Shown one piece after another: positions 1 through 7,938 of a stretch of DNA of 64,000 nt; the stretch's first letter is position 1, and every line of letters starts with the position of its first letter. A model generated the notes under the pieces. The model worked only from the letters and a program-made list of their open reading frames with translations, was not told the origin of the DNA and did no database searches. The DNA comes from Streptomyces sp. GESEQ-4 (lineage in GTDB: Bacteria > Actinomycetota > Actinomycetes > Streptomycetales > Streptomycetaceae): contig NZ_JAFFSU010000022.1 in assembly GCF_017948455.1 (NCBI RefSeq), forward strand, positions 1 through 64,000, written 5' to 3'. The translations under genes were made by a program, and so were the position numbers.

Positions 1-251
1 GGGCCAGGGGCGGGGGGGGGGGCCGCGGCGGGGGAACCGGCCGTCGCGGCGAGCGCGGTGCCGGCCGCCGGGCCCGCGCCGAGCAGGCCGGTACGGCGCA
101 GCATGGTGCGGCGCGACTGCTGTTCGGGGGTCAGGGCCTCGTCGGGGACGGAGGCATCGAAGGCGGCGGGCAGCGCCGGAGCCGACTCGTGATCGTGGCT
201 GTGATCGTGCGCGTGGCCGTGACCGTGTATGTGGTGATGCCCGTGTCCCAT
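1..251 (-). CDS. His-rich Tat-exported protein, N-terminus only (runs off the window)
   Basis: The gene starts with ATG at 251 and leaves the window at base 1, so only about 83 residues are seen. Residues 2-21 are dominated by His-Gly and His-Asp pairs, a likely metal-binding patch. They are followed by a twin-arginine motif (SRRTMLRRTG) and a hydrophobic Ala/Gly stretch, which indicates folded export through Tat. Secreted Streptomyces phosphoesterases or PHP-domain proteins with similar His-rich starts come to mind, but no catalytic domain is visible, so the function stays open. The gene is divergent from the secreted EEP enzyme at 503. Confidence 0.7.
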   Translation of the reverse strand, partial: MGHGHHHIHGHGHAHDHSHDHESAPALPAAFDASVPDEALTPEQQSRRTMLRRTGLLGAGPAAGTALAATAGSPAAAPPPAPG

Positions 252-502
252 GAAGCGCCTCCTGGATGCCGCTGCCTTCTGCGGCTGCCTTCTCACGGCG
301 CGAATGCGCCGCGTGAGGAGAATCGAGGCGAAAGATGAACATTGAACGGCCGGGGGGTGATCGCCGGGTTCCCTGGACACGGCGGGTAAACCCGTCCCTC
401 ACTGTTCTCCCAACTGACCTTTACCGTCACACTGGTTGCCGCTGAACCTGAGCCTCGTTCACCTTCTTCCTTCCGACTCCCCCGACCGGAGACACCCCCA
501 CC
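252..502. promoter_or_regulatory. Divergent intergenic region with a hairpin and a GTTCACC site
   Basis: This 251-bp gap separates two divergent secreted-protein genes. At 292-317 a stem pairs CTCAC/GGCGC with GCGCC/GTGAG around GAAT, with a 2-nt bulge. At 457-463 a GTTCACC matches one unit of the Streptomyces PhoP box. Neighbouring 11-bp units are poor, so Pho control is only a suggestion. No convincing -35/-10 pair was identified. Confidence 0.3.
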
Positions 503-1819
503 ATGAGAAGACTGCTCGGCACCCTCACGGCCGCGGCACTCGCCGTCACCGGCCTCGCCACCACCGGCTCGACCCCCGCGGCGGCCGCCACCGGCTCCTT
601 CAACGTCCTCACGTACAACGTCGCGGGCCTCCCTCTCGGCCTCGGCGACAGCGACCCGGAGACCAACACCCCGCTGATCGGCCAGCGGCTCGGGCCGTAC
701 GACATCGTGAACGTCCAGGAGGACTTCAACTACCACGCCTCCCTGTACGCCAACGACACCCACCCGCACCGCACGCCGACGAGCGGCGGCGCGGCCTTCG
801 GCGACGGGATGAACACCCTCTCCGACTACTCCTTCGACGACTTCCAGCGGGTGAAGTGGAACAACTGCACCGGCACGAACTGCCTCACCCCGAAGGGCTT
901 CTCGCTGGCCCGGGTCCGCCTCGCCGAGGGCGTCTTCGTCGATCTCTACAACGTGCACACCAACGCCGACTCCGACGACGCCGCGCTCGCCGCCCGCCGC
1001 GCCAACATCGAGCAGATGTCGGACTTCATCCAGGCGAACTCCGCCGGCAACGCGGTGATCGTCATGGGCGACACGAACACGCGGTACACGCGCGCCGGCG
1101 ACAACATCCGCACGCTCATCTCCGAGAACGGCCTCAAGGACCCGTGGGTCGACCTGGTCAAGGGAGGCACCCCGCCCGCGCAGGGCAGCGACGCCCTGCT
1201 CTGCGACTCCGCCGCCCCGGCCAACGACTGCGAGGTCGTCGACAAGGTCCTCTACCGCGGCAGCGACCTCGTCTCCCTGAACGCCACCCGCTACAACAAC
1301 GACTGGAAGTCGTTCCTCCGCTCCGACGGCAAGCACCTCTCCGACCACTTCCCGCACGCCGTCGACTTCTCGTACACCGTCAACTCCGCCCTCAAGGCGA
1401 GCGACTTCTGGGGCGGCCCGCACGGCACGGCCTTCAACGACGCGGACGACCTGCCGGGAACTGTCTCCCCCCGCACGCTCACGCTGCGCGGCGCCTCCCG
1501 CCTGGACGGGGTCTCCCTGACCCACGACGGCGGCACGACGCTCAGCCACGGCGGCACGGGCGGTACGGCGACGTCCCTGACCCTCGCCTCCGGAGAGCAC
1601 CTCACGTCCGTCAAGCTGACGCAGGGTCAGAAGGACGGCCGCACAAGGATCTTCTCCGCCGCCTTCACCACGGACAAGGGCCGCACCCTGACCTCCGGCA
1701 CGCCGACGTCCGCCGCGAAGACCTTCACGGCCCCGTCCGGCTGGCAGATCGTCGGCTTCACGGGCCGCGCGGGGGGCGAGATCGACAAGCTGGGTGTGCT
1801 GTACGCGCCGATCGGCTGA
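503..1819 (+). CDS. Secreted endonuclease/exonuclease/phosphatase-family hydrolase with jacalin-like C-terminal domain
   Basis: Exported metal-dependent phosphodiester or phosphomonoester hydrolase. Residues 1-29 form a Sec signal ending in AAAA. The EEP fold follows at about 31-290, with LTYNVAG near the start, the metal-binding Glu in VQEDFN (about 73), His in YNVHTNA (about 152), the Asp/Asn pair in VMGDTNTR (190/192) and the terminal SDH motif (280-282). Residues 300-438 are beta-rich and Gly/Thr-rich and resemble a jacalin-like lectin domain, probably for glycan targeting. The ATG at 503 is chosen because the signal peptide starts there. The substrate is unknown: sphingomyelinase-like, inositol phosphatase and nuclease members all share these motifs. 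It is monocistronic, convergent with the SDR gene. Confidence 0.85.
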   Translation: MRRLLGTLTAAALAVTGLATTGSTPAAAATGSFNVLTYNVAGLPLGLGDSDPETNTPLIGQRLGPYDIVNVQEDFNYHASLYANDTHPHRTPTSGGAAFGDGMNTLSDYSFDDFQRVKWNNCTGTNCLTPKGFSLARVRLAEGVFVDLYNVHTNADSDDAALAARRANIEQMSDFIQANSAGNAVIVMGDTNTRYTRAGDNIRTLISENGLKDPWVDLVKGGTPPAQGSDALLCDSAAPANDCEVVDKVLYRGSDLVSLNATRYNNDWKSFLRSDGKHLSDHFPHAVDFSYTVNSALKASDFWGGPHGTAFNDADDLPGTVSPRTLTLRGASRLDGVSLTHDGGTTLSHGGTGGTATSLTLASGEHLTSVKLTQGQKDGRTRIFSAAFTTDKGRTLTSGTPTSAAKTFTAPSGWQIVGFTGRAGGEIDKLGVLYAPIG

Positions 1820-1976
1820 CGGGGCAGGACCTCAGGATGACGCGGTCGGCCGCCGCAGAGGACGGCCGACCGCCGGAGCGAACCGGGCGTCCGCGACCTC
1901 CCCGCGTCTGACGTGGCGTGCGCGCGCCCCGACGGCGCGATGTCGTTCGGGGCGCGCGGCAGCGGTTGGTTCGGGT

Positions 1977-2735
1977 TCAGGCGTTGTAGCCGCCGTGGGC
2001 GTCCAGTACCGCGCCCGTGACGTACGACGCGGCGGGGCTCGCCAGGAAGGCGATCGCCGCGGCGATTTCGTCGGGGTGCCCCATGCGCTGCAGGGACAGC
2101 GAGCTGAGCAGGGCCTTGAGGGTCTCGGGATCCGGCGCTTGCATGCCGCCCTCCATCAGTCCGGCCTCTACGACGTTGGCCGTGATGTTCCGGGGCCCGA
2201 GGTCGCGTGCGGCGCCCAGGGTGTACCTCTCGATCCCGGACTTGGTCGCCGCGTAGTCGGCAATGCCGGGAGCGCCGACCCGGGAGCCCAGTCCGGAACT
2301 CACCGTGATGATGCGGCCGCCCTCGCGCAGCACTCGGGAGGCGGCCCGGATGACGGCGATCACGCCGAGGTAGTTGGTGGCGTGCATCCGGTCCAGCGCG
2401 GCGGTGTCGGCGTCCGGATCGTCCACCATTCCGGCCGCCGGGACCGCCGCGTTGTTGACGAGGATGTCCAGGCCGCCGAAGTGCGCGACCACGTCGTCGA
2501 TCAGCGCAGGCGCCTGACTCATGTCCGCCTGGTCGGACTTGAAGGCGACGGCCTTGGCTCCCTTGCCGTGCACCTCGTCGACGACGGCCTGCGCCTGCTT
2601 CTCGGAGCTGACGTAGGTGAAGGCGACGTCGGCGCCCTGTTCGGCCAGCAGTCGTACGGTCGCGGCTCCCAGTCCGCGCGACCCCCCGGTGACCAGGGCG
2701 ACCTTGCCCGTGAGTGGCTTGCTCATTCTTCTCAC
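1977..2735 (-). CDS. SDR-family NAD(P)-dependent oxidoreductase
   Basis: Classical short-chain dehydrogenase of 252 residues. The cofactor loop is TGGSRGLG at about 16-23, NNAA lies near residue 92, the catalytic Ser is in VSSGLGS and the Tyr/Lys pair in YAATK. The C-terminal substrate loop and GAVLDAHGGYNA ending are typical of 3-oxoacyl reductase-like SDRs. It is divergent from the Rrf2 regulator at 2856, across a gap carrying an inverted-repeat operator, so it is probably the regulator's target, perhaps dealing with reactive carbonyl or quinone compounds. The exact substrate cannot be read from sequence. Upstream of ATG 2735 there is GAGG about 5 bases away. Confidence 0.88.
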   Translation of the reverse strand: MRRMSKPLTGKVALVTGGSRGLGAATVRLLAEQGADVAFTYVSSEKQAQAVVDEVHGKGAKAVAFKSDQADMSQAPALIDDVVAHFGGLDILVNNAAVPAAGMVDDPDADTAALDRMHATNYLGVIAVIRAASRVLREGGRIITVSSGLGSRVGAPGIADYAATKSGIERYTLGAARDLGPRNITANVVEAGLMEGGMQAPDPETLKALLSSLSLQRMGHPDEIAAAIAFLASPAASYVTGAVLDAHGGYNA

Positions 2736-2772
2736 CTCGTTGATTGACTCTTTCCGGCAGTCGCAACGTTAA

Positions 2773-2826
2773 TTGTTACGACAGGCTGTTGCAACCTTTG
2801 TTGTTACGACAGCGGCCGTCGTAACA
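2773..2826. promoter_or_regulatory. Probable Rrf2 operator in the SDR/Rrf2 divergent promoter
   Basis: TTGTTACGACAG occurs twice as a direct repeat at 2773-2784 and 2801-2812. The second copy pairs with GTCGTAACA at 2818-2826 to give a perfect 9-bp inverted repeat (TGTTACGAC, 7-nt spacer). A smaller palindrome, GTTGCAAC, sits between them at 2788-2795. The AT-rich dyads stand out against the GC-rich background and lie 30-80 bp from both start codons, as expected for an autoregulating Rrf2 repressor that also controls the SDR gene. Confidence 0.65.
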
Positions 2827-2855
2827 TAAAGCGTTGCGGCCGAGAGGAGGGGTGC

Positions 2856-3290
2856 ATGAGTGCCAACAGCAGGTTGACCATCGCCGCCCACGCGCTGGCC
2901 TGGATCGGCCTCTACCAGCGCCAGGGTCATGAGGTCGCCACCTCCGAGCAGATCGCGGCCAGCGCGAACACCAACCCCGTGGTGATCAGACGGCTGCTCG
3001 GCGAGCTGCGCAGGGCCGGGCTCGTGGAGTCCCGGCGGGGGGTGGGCGCGGGCTGGTCGCTGGCGCGCGAGCTGGAGTCGATGACCCTGCTCGACGTGTA
3101 CGAGGCCGTGGAACCCGGCCCGCTGTTCGCGATGCACCGCACCACCCCGGACCAGGAATGCGTGGTGGGTCACGGCATCCAGCCGGCCATGCAGGGCATC
3201 TACGAGGGCCTCGAGAAGACCCTGAGACACGAGCTGGCCCGCGTCACGCTCGAGAACGTACTCCGGGACGTACTCGCGGCACCTCGCTAG
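2856..3290 (+). CDS. Rrf2-family transcriptional regulator with a single cysteine
   Basis: Winged-helix regulator of 144 residues. The N-terminal helix-turn-helix includes ATSEQIAASANTNPVVIRRLL, followed by the wing segment around GLVESRRGVGAGWSLA. Only one Cys is present (in DQECVVG, about residue 104). The three-Cys Fe-S cluster motif of IscR/NsrR is therefore absent, and the protein resembles YwnA/YwgB-type Rrf2 members that may respond to electrophiles or thiol oxidation. It is divergent from the SDR gene over a perfect inverted-repeat operator. A GAGAGGAGGGG ribosome-binding site precedes ATG 2856. Confidence 0.88.
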   Translation: MSANSRLTIAAHALAWIGLYQRQGHEVATSEQIAASANTNPVVIRRLLGELRRAGLVESRRGVGAGWSLARELESMTLLDVYEAVEPGPLFAMHRTTPDQECVVGHGIQPAMQGIYEGLEKTLRHELARVTLENVLRDVLAAPR

Positions 3291-3412
3291 CGCCCCCCGA
3301 GCGGCTCGCGGAGACGCTGGTTCCGGTCGGCGTCCCAGGTGCCACGCCGACCACATAGACTGGAAGCTTCGCGAATGTCACGTGCCGTCGGCCACGGGGG
3401 AGGGAACGCGCC

Positions 3413-4813
3413 TTGTCTCAGCAGCAGTTGGGCCGCAGGCCGCGCGGGCCCGGTTCGGTGCCACCGGTGCCGGACGGCGGGGACGGCGACGGCGGTGCGC
3501 AGCCGGCCCGGTTCGTCGGCTGGCTCGGCGGACTGGGCTGTGCGGCGGCCGGGTACGGGGTGTTCCAGTTCCTGTTCGGGGTACTGCCTGACTCCCTCGA
3601 CGGAGAGGCCGCCAAGTATCTGATCGCCGGGGTGAGCGGCCTCGGCACGGGGCTCGCCGCCTGGCTGGCGGCGGCGCTGGTGCGGGCCCGGGCCGCAGCC
3701 GTCGCACGCGTGCCGAGCACAGCGGCTCCGGCGATCGGTCCGACCCTCGCGCCCGGCCCGCTTCCCGAGGTGTTCGCCGGTGCGTACGACGCTCTCGCCG
3801 AGCAACTGGCCGTCGTCGACGACCCGGACCTCGGGCGGCTCACCGGCTGGACGCACTCCCTGGGCGAGAGCAGCCCCGCCCGCCCCACCGCGGTCGGCAC
3901 GGCCTACGGCCTGCACATCATGCTCGACCTCGGCGCGCCCGACGGACGGGTGTCCACCGGCGATCTGGTGGACACGCTGTGGCGGCTGCGGCTCCCGGAC
4001 GGCGGCTGGTCGGCCCGCTCGCAGGGGTCCGAGCCGCGTCCGGAGGTCACCGCGCTGGTGCTGGGCGCGCTGGCCCGGGCGGGGGCGTCGCGCGACCGGC
4101 TCGCGGACGAGGTGGCCCGGTGTACGGCCGGGTTCACCCATGAACTCGACCGCGCCGGACGGGAGTCGACGCACGTCGTGACGACGGTGCTGCGCGGACT
4201 GCTGCGCGCCGCGCCCGACTCCGCCCTGCTGCCCCGGCTGCGCGAGGCGATCGTCGACGGCGCGCTCAGCGACCCGGGCCGCGAGCACCTGCGCTGCTGG
4301 GACTACCGGCTCGACCTGGACAACGGCACGGCGTCCGCGCTGCACACCGCCCAGGCGGTGGTCGCCCTGGACCGGGCGGCCCTGGTCCTCGGCGACAACG
4401 CGTCCGCCCGCGCCACCCGGGAGGACGGCGTCCGCTGGCTGCTGGCCTGCCCGGACGGACCGCACGACTCCTGCGCCGACCTGGCCAACCTCCGCGAAGA
4501 GGTACGGCGCCCCCGCACCGACGACCCCTCGCGCCACGAGGTGCTGAACGTACGGCACTTCACCGCCGCCTGGGTGGTCCGTGCCCTGATGTCGCCGACG
4601 GCACGGCGGGTCGCCCGTGACGAAGGGCTCGAGGAGCGGTGGCGGGAGCGGCTGGACGGCGCCGTCGCCGCGGTGTGGGCCGGGCAGTCCGGCGGCACCT
4701 GGACCTGGGGGCTCGGTGACGGCACACAACTGCGCCGGCCGATCTGGATGACGTATCAAGGCCTTTGCGCGCTGCGGGCCCATGCCGTATGGATGTATCA
4801 GCCAGAGGCTTGA
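3413..4813 (+). CDS. Membrane-anchored alpha/alpha-toroid protein (prenyltransferase/squalene-cyclase-repeat-like), function unknown
   Basis: Start is TTG 3413, chosen for the GGGGGAGGG Shine-Dalgarno 8-10 bases upstream. The 466-residue product has a disordered Pro/Gly N-terminus, then two hydrophobic helices at about 33-55 and 66-90. The remainder (about 110-466) is an all-helical domain with repeats of terpene-cyclase/prenyltransferase toroid type, such as LPDGGWSARSQ near 197 and QSGGTWTWGLGDG near 430. No catalytic DxDD or DDxD motif is visible, so a scaffold or sensor role is possible. It lies 64 bp upstream of the co-oriented cupin-like gene, with which it probably forms a two-gene unit. 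I do not recognise the family. Confidence 0.7.
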   Translation: MSQQQLGRRPRGPGSVPPVPDGGDGDGGAQPARFVGWLGGLGCAAAGYGVFQFLFGVLPDSLDGEAAKYLIAGVSGLGTGLAAWLAAALVRARAAAVARVPSTAAPAIGPTLAPGPLPEVFAGAYDALAEQLAVVDDPDLGRLTGWTHSLGESSPARPTAVGTAYGLHIMLDLGAPDGRVSTGDLVDTLWRLRLPDGGWSARSQGSEPRPEVTALVLGALARAGASRDRLADEVARCTAGFTHELDRAGRESTHVVTTVLRGLLRAAPDSALLPRLREAIVDGALSDPGREHLRCWDYRLDLDNGTASALHTAQAVVALDRAALVLGDNASARATREDGVRWLLACPDGPHDSCADLANLREEVRRPRTDDPSRHEVLNVRHFTAAWVVRALMSPTARRVARDEGLEERWRERLDGAVAAVWAGQSGGTWTWGLGDGTQLRRPIWMTYQGLCALRAHAVWMYQPEA

Positions 4814-4877
4814 GCGCCGAGAGGCAACTGCGGTCGGTCGAACTCGCCTGTCGCGGGCGGGAGTTGGAGGTTGATGC

Positions 4878-5603
4878 ATGGGCGGTCGGCAGGTTCTGGG
4901 GGCTCGGCGGCTGCTAGCTTCGGCGCTGGACGGTGAGCTGTCCGAGCACGAGTTCGCGACCGCCGCCCGCTCCGTCGTCGCCGAACTGGGCTCCACGGAG
5001 CGCCTGTTGGAGCTGATCGCCGAACTCGCCTCCGGGGAGGGCGATCCGGAAGGATGCGCCAGGCTGTCGTACCGCCATGTACTCGGTTTCGACAAGCTCC
5101 TGCTGATCGACGGCGGTCCCCGGCACATGCTGCGTGCGCACCTCTGGCATCCCGGCACCGGCGGGATCGGCAAGGAGGACATCCACAACCACCGTTCCCC
5201 GCTGGCCTCTTACATCGTCCGGGGGCGGCTGGCCATGGAGCTGTACGAGGTGCGGGGCGACGGCGGGATCGCTGCCGACCGGTACGAGGAGTCCCTGGCG
5301 GAGAGCTCGGCGGACTGGCGACTGGCGCCGGCGGGTCCGGCCCGGCTGCGGCTGACGCATGTGGGGCAGTACGCGGCGGGCAGCTCGTACGCCCTGCCGC
5401 CGCACACCCTGCACCGCGCCTGGTGCGACACCGACCGGCCGACCGTGACGCTGTTCCTGGAGACGGGAAGCGAACGGCGGCGCAGCACCGATGTGTTCAC
5501 GGCCGCGGGCCCGCATCCGGGGGCGGTGGCGAAGGTGCCGATGAGCACGGCGGACTACCTGGGCGCGCTCGGCGGTCTGGCGGAACTGCTCAGGAGTTCA
5601 TGA
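4878..5603 (+). CDS. Cupin-fold protein of unknown function
   Basis: 241 residues. A helical N-terminus is followed by a beta-rich domain whose motif EDIHNHRSPLASYIVRGRL (about 97-115) reads like cupin motif 1 (H-x-H with a following Gly). A second His lies in LPPHTLHRAW near 180. This suggests a single-domain metal-binding cupin, similar in outline to cysteine-dioxygenase-like or sugar-binding cupins. GGAGG 7 bases before ATG 4878 supports the start. Co-oriented with the membrane-toroid gene and overlapping the convergent NUDIX gene by 14 bp at the 3' end. The substrate is unknown. Confidence 0.65.
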   Translation: MGGRQVLGARRLLASALDGELSEHEFATAARSVVAELGSTERLLELIAELASGEGDPEGCARLSYRHVLGFDKLLLIDGGPRHMLRAHLWHPGTGGIGKEDIHNHRSPLASYIVRGRLAMELYEVRGDGGIAADRYEESLAESSADWRLAPAGPARLRLTHVGQYAAGSSYALPPHTLHRAWCDTDRPTVTLFLETGSERRRSTDVFTAAGPHPGAVAKVPMSTADYLGALGGLAELLRSS

Positions 5604-6015
5604 GGGCCTGGCGTACGACATCGAGGTTGTAGTCGTCGATGTCGACCCGGGTCAGCTCGGACGGCCGCAGCCAGATGTGCTCCTGGTCGGGTTCGGGCAG
5701 GCTGACCGACCCGGACAACGGCCTGACCAGGAAGTTGTCCTGCCAGTTCTTGATCTCGCGGCCCCGGTAGTCGCTGACGAAGGACGACTGGCCGACCTTC
5801 CGTACGATCTCCCCGAGCAGCCCGGTCTCTTCCTTCAGCTCACGCAGCGCGCCGTCCTCGGGACTCTCTCCCGGCTCCAGCTTCCCGCACGGCACGCCCC
5901 ACACCCGCGGCAGAAACCGCTCCTTCTCACTGCGGCGCACCAGCAGTACCTGCTGGTCGTCGTTCATCACGACGGCGGCCGCCAGTCGCCTGTCGCCGGG
6001 GATGTCCATATCCAT
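5590..6015 (-). CDS. NUDIX hydrolase
   Basis: A 141-residue NUDIX protein that hydrolyses a nucleoside diphosphate linked to another moiety. The NUDIX box is complete at about 44-66 (GKLEPGES...RELKEETGL), with the REx2EE metal-binding core. It begins AAAVVMNDDQQVLLVRR, typical of MutT-like housekeeping enzymes. The start is set at ATG 6015, where GAGGA lies 4 bases upstream. The longer reading frame to 6084 lacks a ribosome-binding site and adds an unrelated segment. It is convergent with the cupin-like gene, sharing 14 bp. Substrate specificity cannot be inferred. Confidence 0.85.
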   Translation of the reverse strand: MDMDIPGDRRLAAAVVMNDDQQVLLVRRSEKERFLPRVWGVPCGKLEPGESPEDGALRELKEETGLLGEIVRKVGQSSFVSDYRGREIKNWQDNFLVRPLSGSVSLPEPDQEHIWLRPSELTRVDIDDYNLDVVRQALMNS

Positions 6016-6126
6016 GGTTCCTCGGTCCCTCGCCGGTGATGAGTACGGTGCTGCGTACAAAGGTTCTGATACCCACGAAAGCATCCACGGTACCAGCCGG
6101 GCCGTTTCCGGTCTGTGCCGTCGGTC

Positions 6127-6501
6127 TCACGGCGTACCCGCCCGCTCCCCCGCCCCGCGCTCCACGCAGAACTCGTTGCCCTCGGGATCGGCGAGGACCG
6201 CCCAGCCCCTGCCGTCCGGATTGCGGCGGTCGTCGAGCAGCGTGGCGCCGAGGGCCAGGAGCCGCTCGACCTCCTCGTCACGCGTGCGGTCCTGCGGCTG
6301 AAGGTCGAAGTGCACACGGTTCTTGACAGACTTGGCTTCCGGCACGGCGATGAAGAGCAGGCCCGCGCCCTCGATCAGGACCTCATCGTCGCCGGGCTCG
6401 TCGTCCTTGTGCACGGGCAGGTCCAGGACCCGCGACCAGAAGGTGGCGAGTTCGTAGGGGTGGGCGCAGTCGATGCTCGTATGGCGGATCGCGGAAGTCA
6501 T
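6127..6501 (-). CDS. VOC-superfamily (glyoxalase/bleomycin-resistance-like) protein
   Basis: About 124 residues built from two beta-alpha-beta-beta-beta modules. The first contains IDCAHPYELATFWSRVL and VHFDLQ; the second ends VLADPEGNEFCVE, the usual VOC ending with a metal-ligand Glu. Such proteins may be dioxygenases, lyases or drug-binding proteins, and no substrate can be assigned. The start is probably ATG 6501; an in-frame GTG at 6519 would add six residues. It follows the M24-like/cyclase operon on the same strand but is separated from it and from the NUDIX gene by untranslated gaps. Confidence 0.8.
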   Translation of the reverse strand: MTSAIRHTSIDCAHPYELATFWSRVLDLPVHKDDEPGDDEVLIEGAGLLFIAVPEAKSVKNRVHFDLQPQDRTRDEEVERLLALGATLLDDRRNPDGRGWAVLADPEGNEFCVERGAGERAGTP

Positions 6502-6561
6502 GCGGGGATTCTTGGTCACCCGGCGGATCCGGGCAACGCAATAACGTCCAGGTGTCGGTTT

Positions 6562-7938
6562 CTACGCGGTGGCGGTGGCGACCAGGACCGAGGAGAGCGA
6601 GAGCAGCGCGGGTGGCAGCACTGCCTGTCGGTCCGAGAGGGGAAGGACTTCGTCGGCGATCCGCAGGCCGAGGGTGTGCGTCATGAAGGTGCGGCGGGCG
6701 GTGACGCGTGCCCACATCTGCGGGTAGCGCTCGGCGAGTTCCGCGCGCAGGTCGGCGTCGGCGATCGCGACGGCGTCCTCGCAGTTGGCGGCCAGGTCCG
6801 GGGTGCATCCCACGGGGATGATGTCTGCTTGCAGTGACATGCCGGAGTGGACGGTGCCGTGGGATCCGGCGGCGAAGGGGCTGTCGAGCCATTCGTCGAT
6901 GTGCTGCAGGTGCCCGGGGTTCAGTAGCGGGCGGATCGACGACTTCGCCAGCTCCCGCGTGGTCCGCTCGGCGATCTCGGCGGTCGATGCCCCCAGGGTG
7001 AGGCCCTGGTACCAGGTGGCGATGGCGGCGAAGTAGCCGGCCGCGAAGTCGGTCTGCCGCTGGTCGAGTTCGTCGGCGCGCAGTACGTATCCGGCGCGCG
7101 AGGTCAGTCCGCCCTGGAGACCGACCGCGGTCGACAGCAGGTCTCCGTGTCCGATCACGCGGTCGCTGGGGCTGCACAGACCCACGATCTTGCCTGACCC
7201 GGTGGTCAGCATCACGTGCGCGGTCAGGGGCAGACCGTTGAGGGCCATGTGCTCGGCGGTCGCCAGTTCCGAGCGTCCGGGCGTGAGCGCCTCGAGTGCG
7301 CGCCACGCGTGGCCGGCGGCGCGGGTGGCGCGGTGCTCGTTGAGCGCGATCTGGTCGGCCTCGTTGCGGGAGCGCAGGCCGTCGATGCCCATGGGGATCG
7401 ACGTGGCGTCGGTGAGGTTCTGGGTGACGTCGAGGATCTCGCCGATCACGAAGGCCGGGACGGCGTAGGCGTACGGCGAGAGCGGGGAGTCGCCGGCCGT
7501 GATCTGCCGCCATCCGACGAGTCCCACGCGGGATTCCGGGCCGACGCCGGCCTGGCGCAGGGCTGCGGAGACGCGCTGCTGGATGCTGCGGTCCTGCCCG
7601 GGCAGGCTGAGCGACTGGCACAGCACGGCGTTCGCGGTGACGGGTAGGCCGGGGATCATCGCGCTCGACTCGTTGCCGGCGAGGATCCAGGGTGCGTTGT
7701 CCAGGTCAAGGACCACCAGGGCTTCCTCGAACCGGGGGTCGAAACCCGTCAGGTAGAGGCTGTTGCCGGGGTGTTCCCGGTCGGCGTAGGCGATGAGGTG
7801 GGTGAGGCCCAGCTCGCGCATCCGCGCGCGCGTGCGGCTGATCCGGCCGGCGTACACCTCGCCCGACAGGACCGGCTCGGGCTCGAGCGCGGACAGCGGG
7901 GGGAGTTCGACGTCGCGCAGTGTGATGTGGTCAGACAC
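6562..7938 (-). CDS. M24-family (creatinase/Xaa-Pro peptidase-like) protein with degenerate metal site
   Basis: 458 residues from GTG 7938. The N-terminal creatinase-type domain (about 1-180) contains GLTHLIAYADREHPGNSLYLTGFDPR. The C-terminal pita-bread domain (about 195-458) follows the M24B layout, but the two Asp ligands normally seen as VDAG...D are replaced (GDLLSTAVGLQGGLTSRAG), and the first Glu ligand position reads QADIIP. One conserved CED remains. It is therefore likely a non-peptidase or altered hydrolase. Its GTG overlaps the stop of the upstream cyclase gene by 8 bp (GTGTCTGA), so the two are translationally coupled. Confidence 0.8.
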   Translation of the reverse strand: MSDHITLRDVELPPLSALEPEPVLSGEVYAGRISRTRARMRELGLTHLIAYADREHPGNSLYLTGFDPRFEEALVVLDLDNAPWILAGNESSAMIPGLPVTANAVLCQSLSLPGQDRSIQQRVSAALRQAGVGPESRVGLVGWRQITAGDSPLSPYAYAVPAFVIGEILDVTQNLTDATSIPMGIDGLRSRNEADQIALNEHRATRAAGHAWRALEALTPGRSELATAEHMALNGLPLTAHVMLTTGSGKIVGLCSPSDRVIGHGDLLSTAVGLQGGLTSRAGYVLRADELDQRQTDFAAGYFAAIATWYQGLTLGASTAEIAERTTRELAKSSIRPLLNPGHLQHIDEWLDSPFAAGSHGTVHSGMSLQADIIPVGCTPDLAANCEDAVAIADADLRAELAERYPQMWARVTARRTFMTHTLGLRIADEVLPLSDRQAVLPPALLSLSSVLVATATA

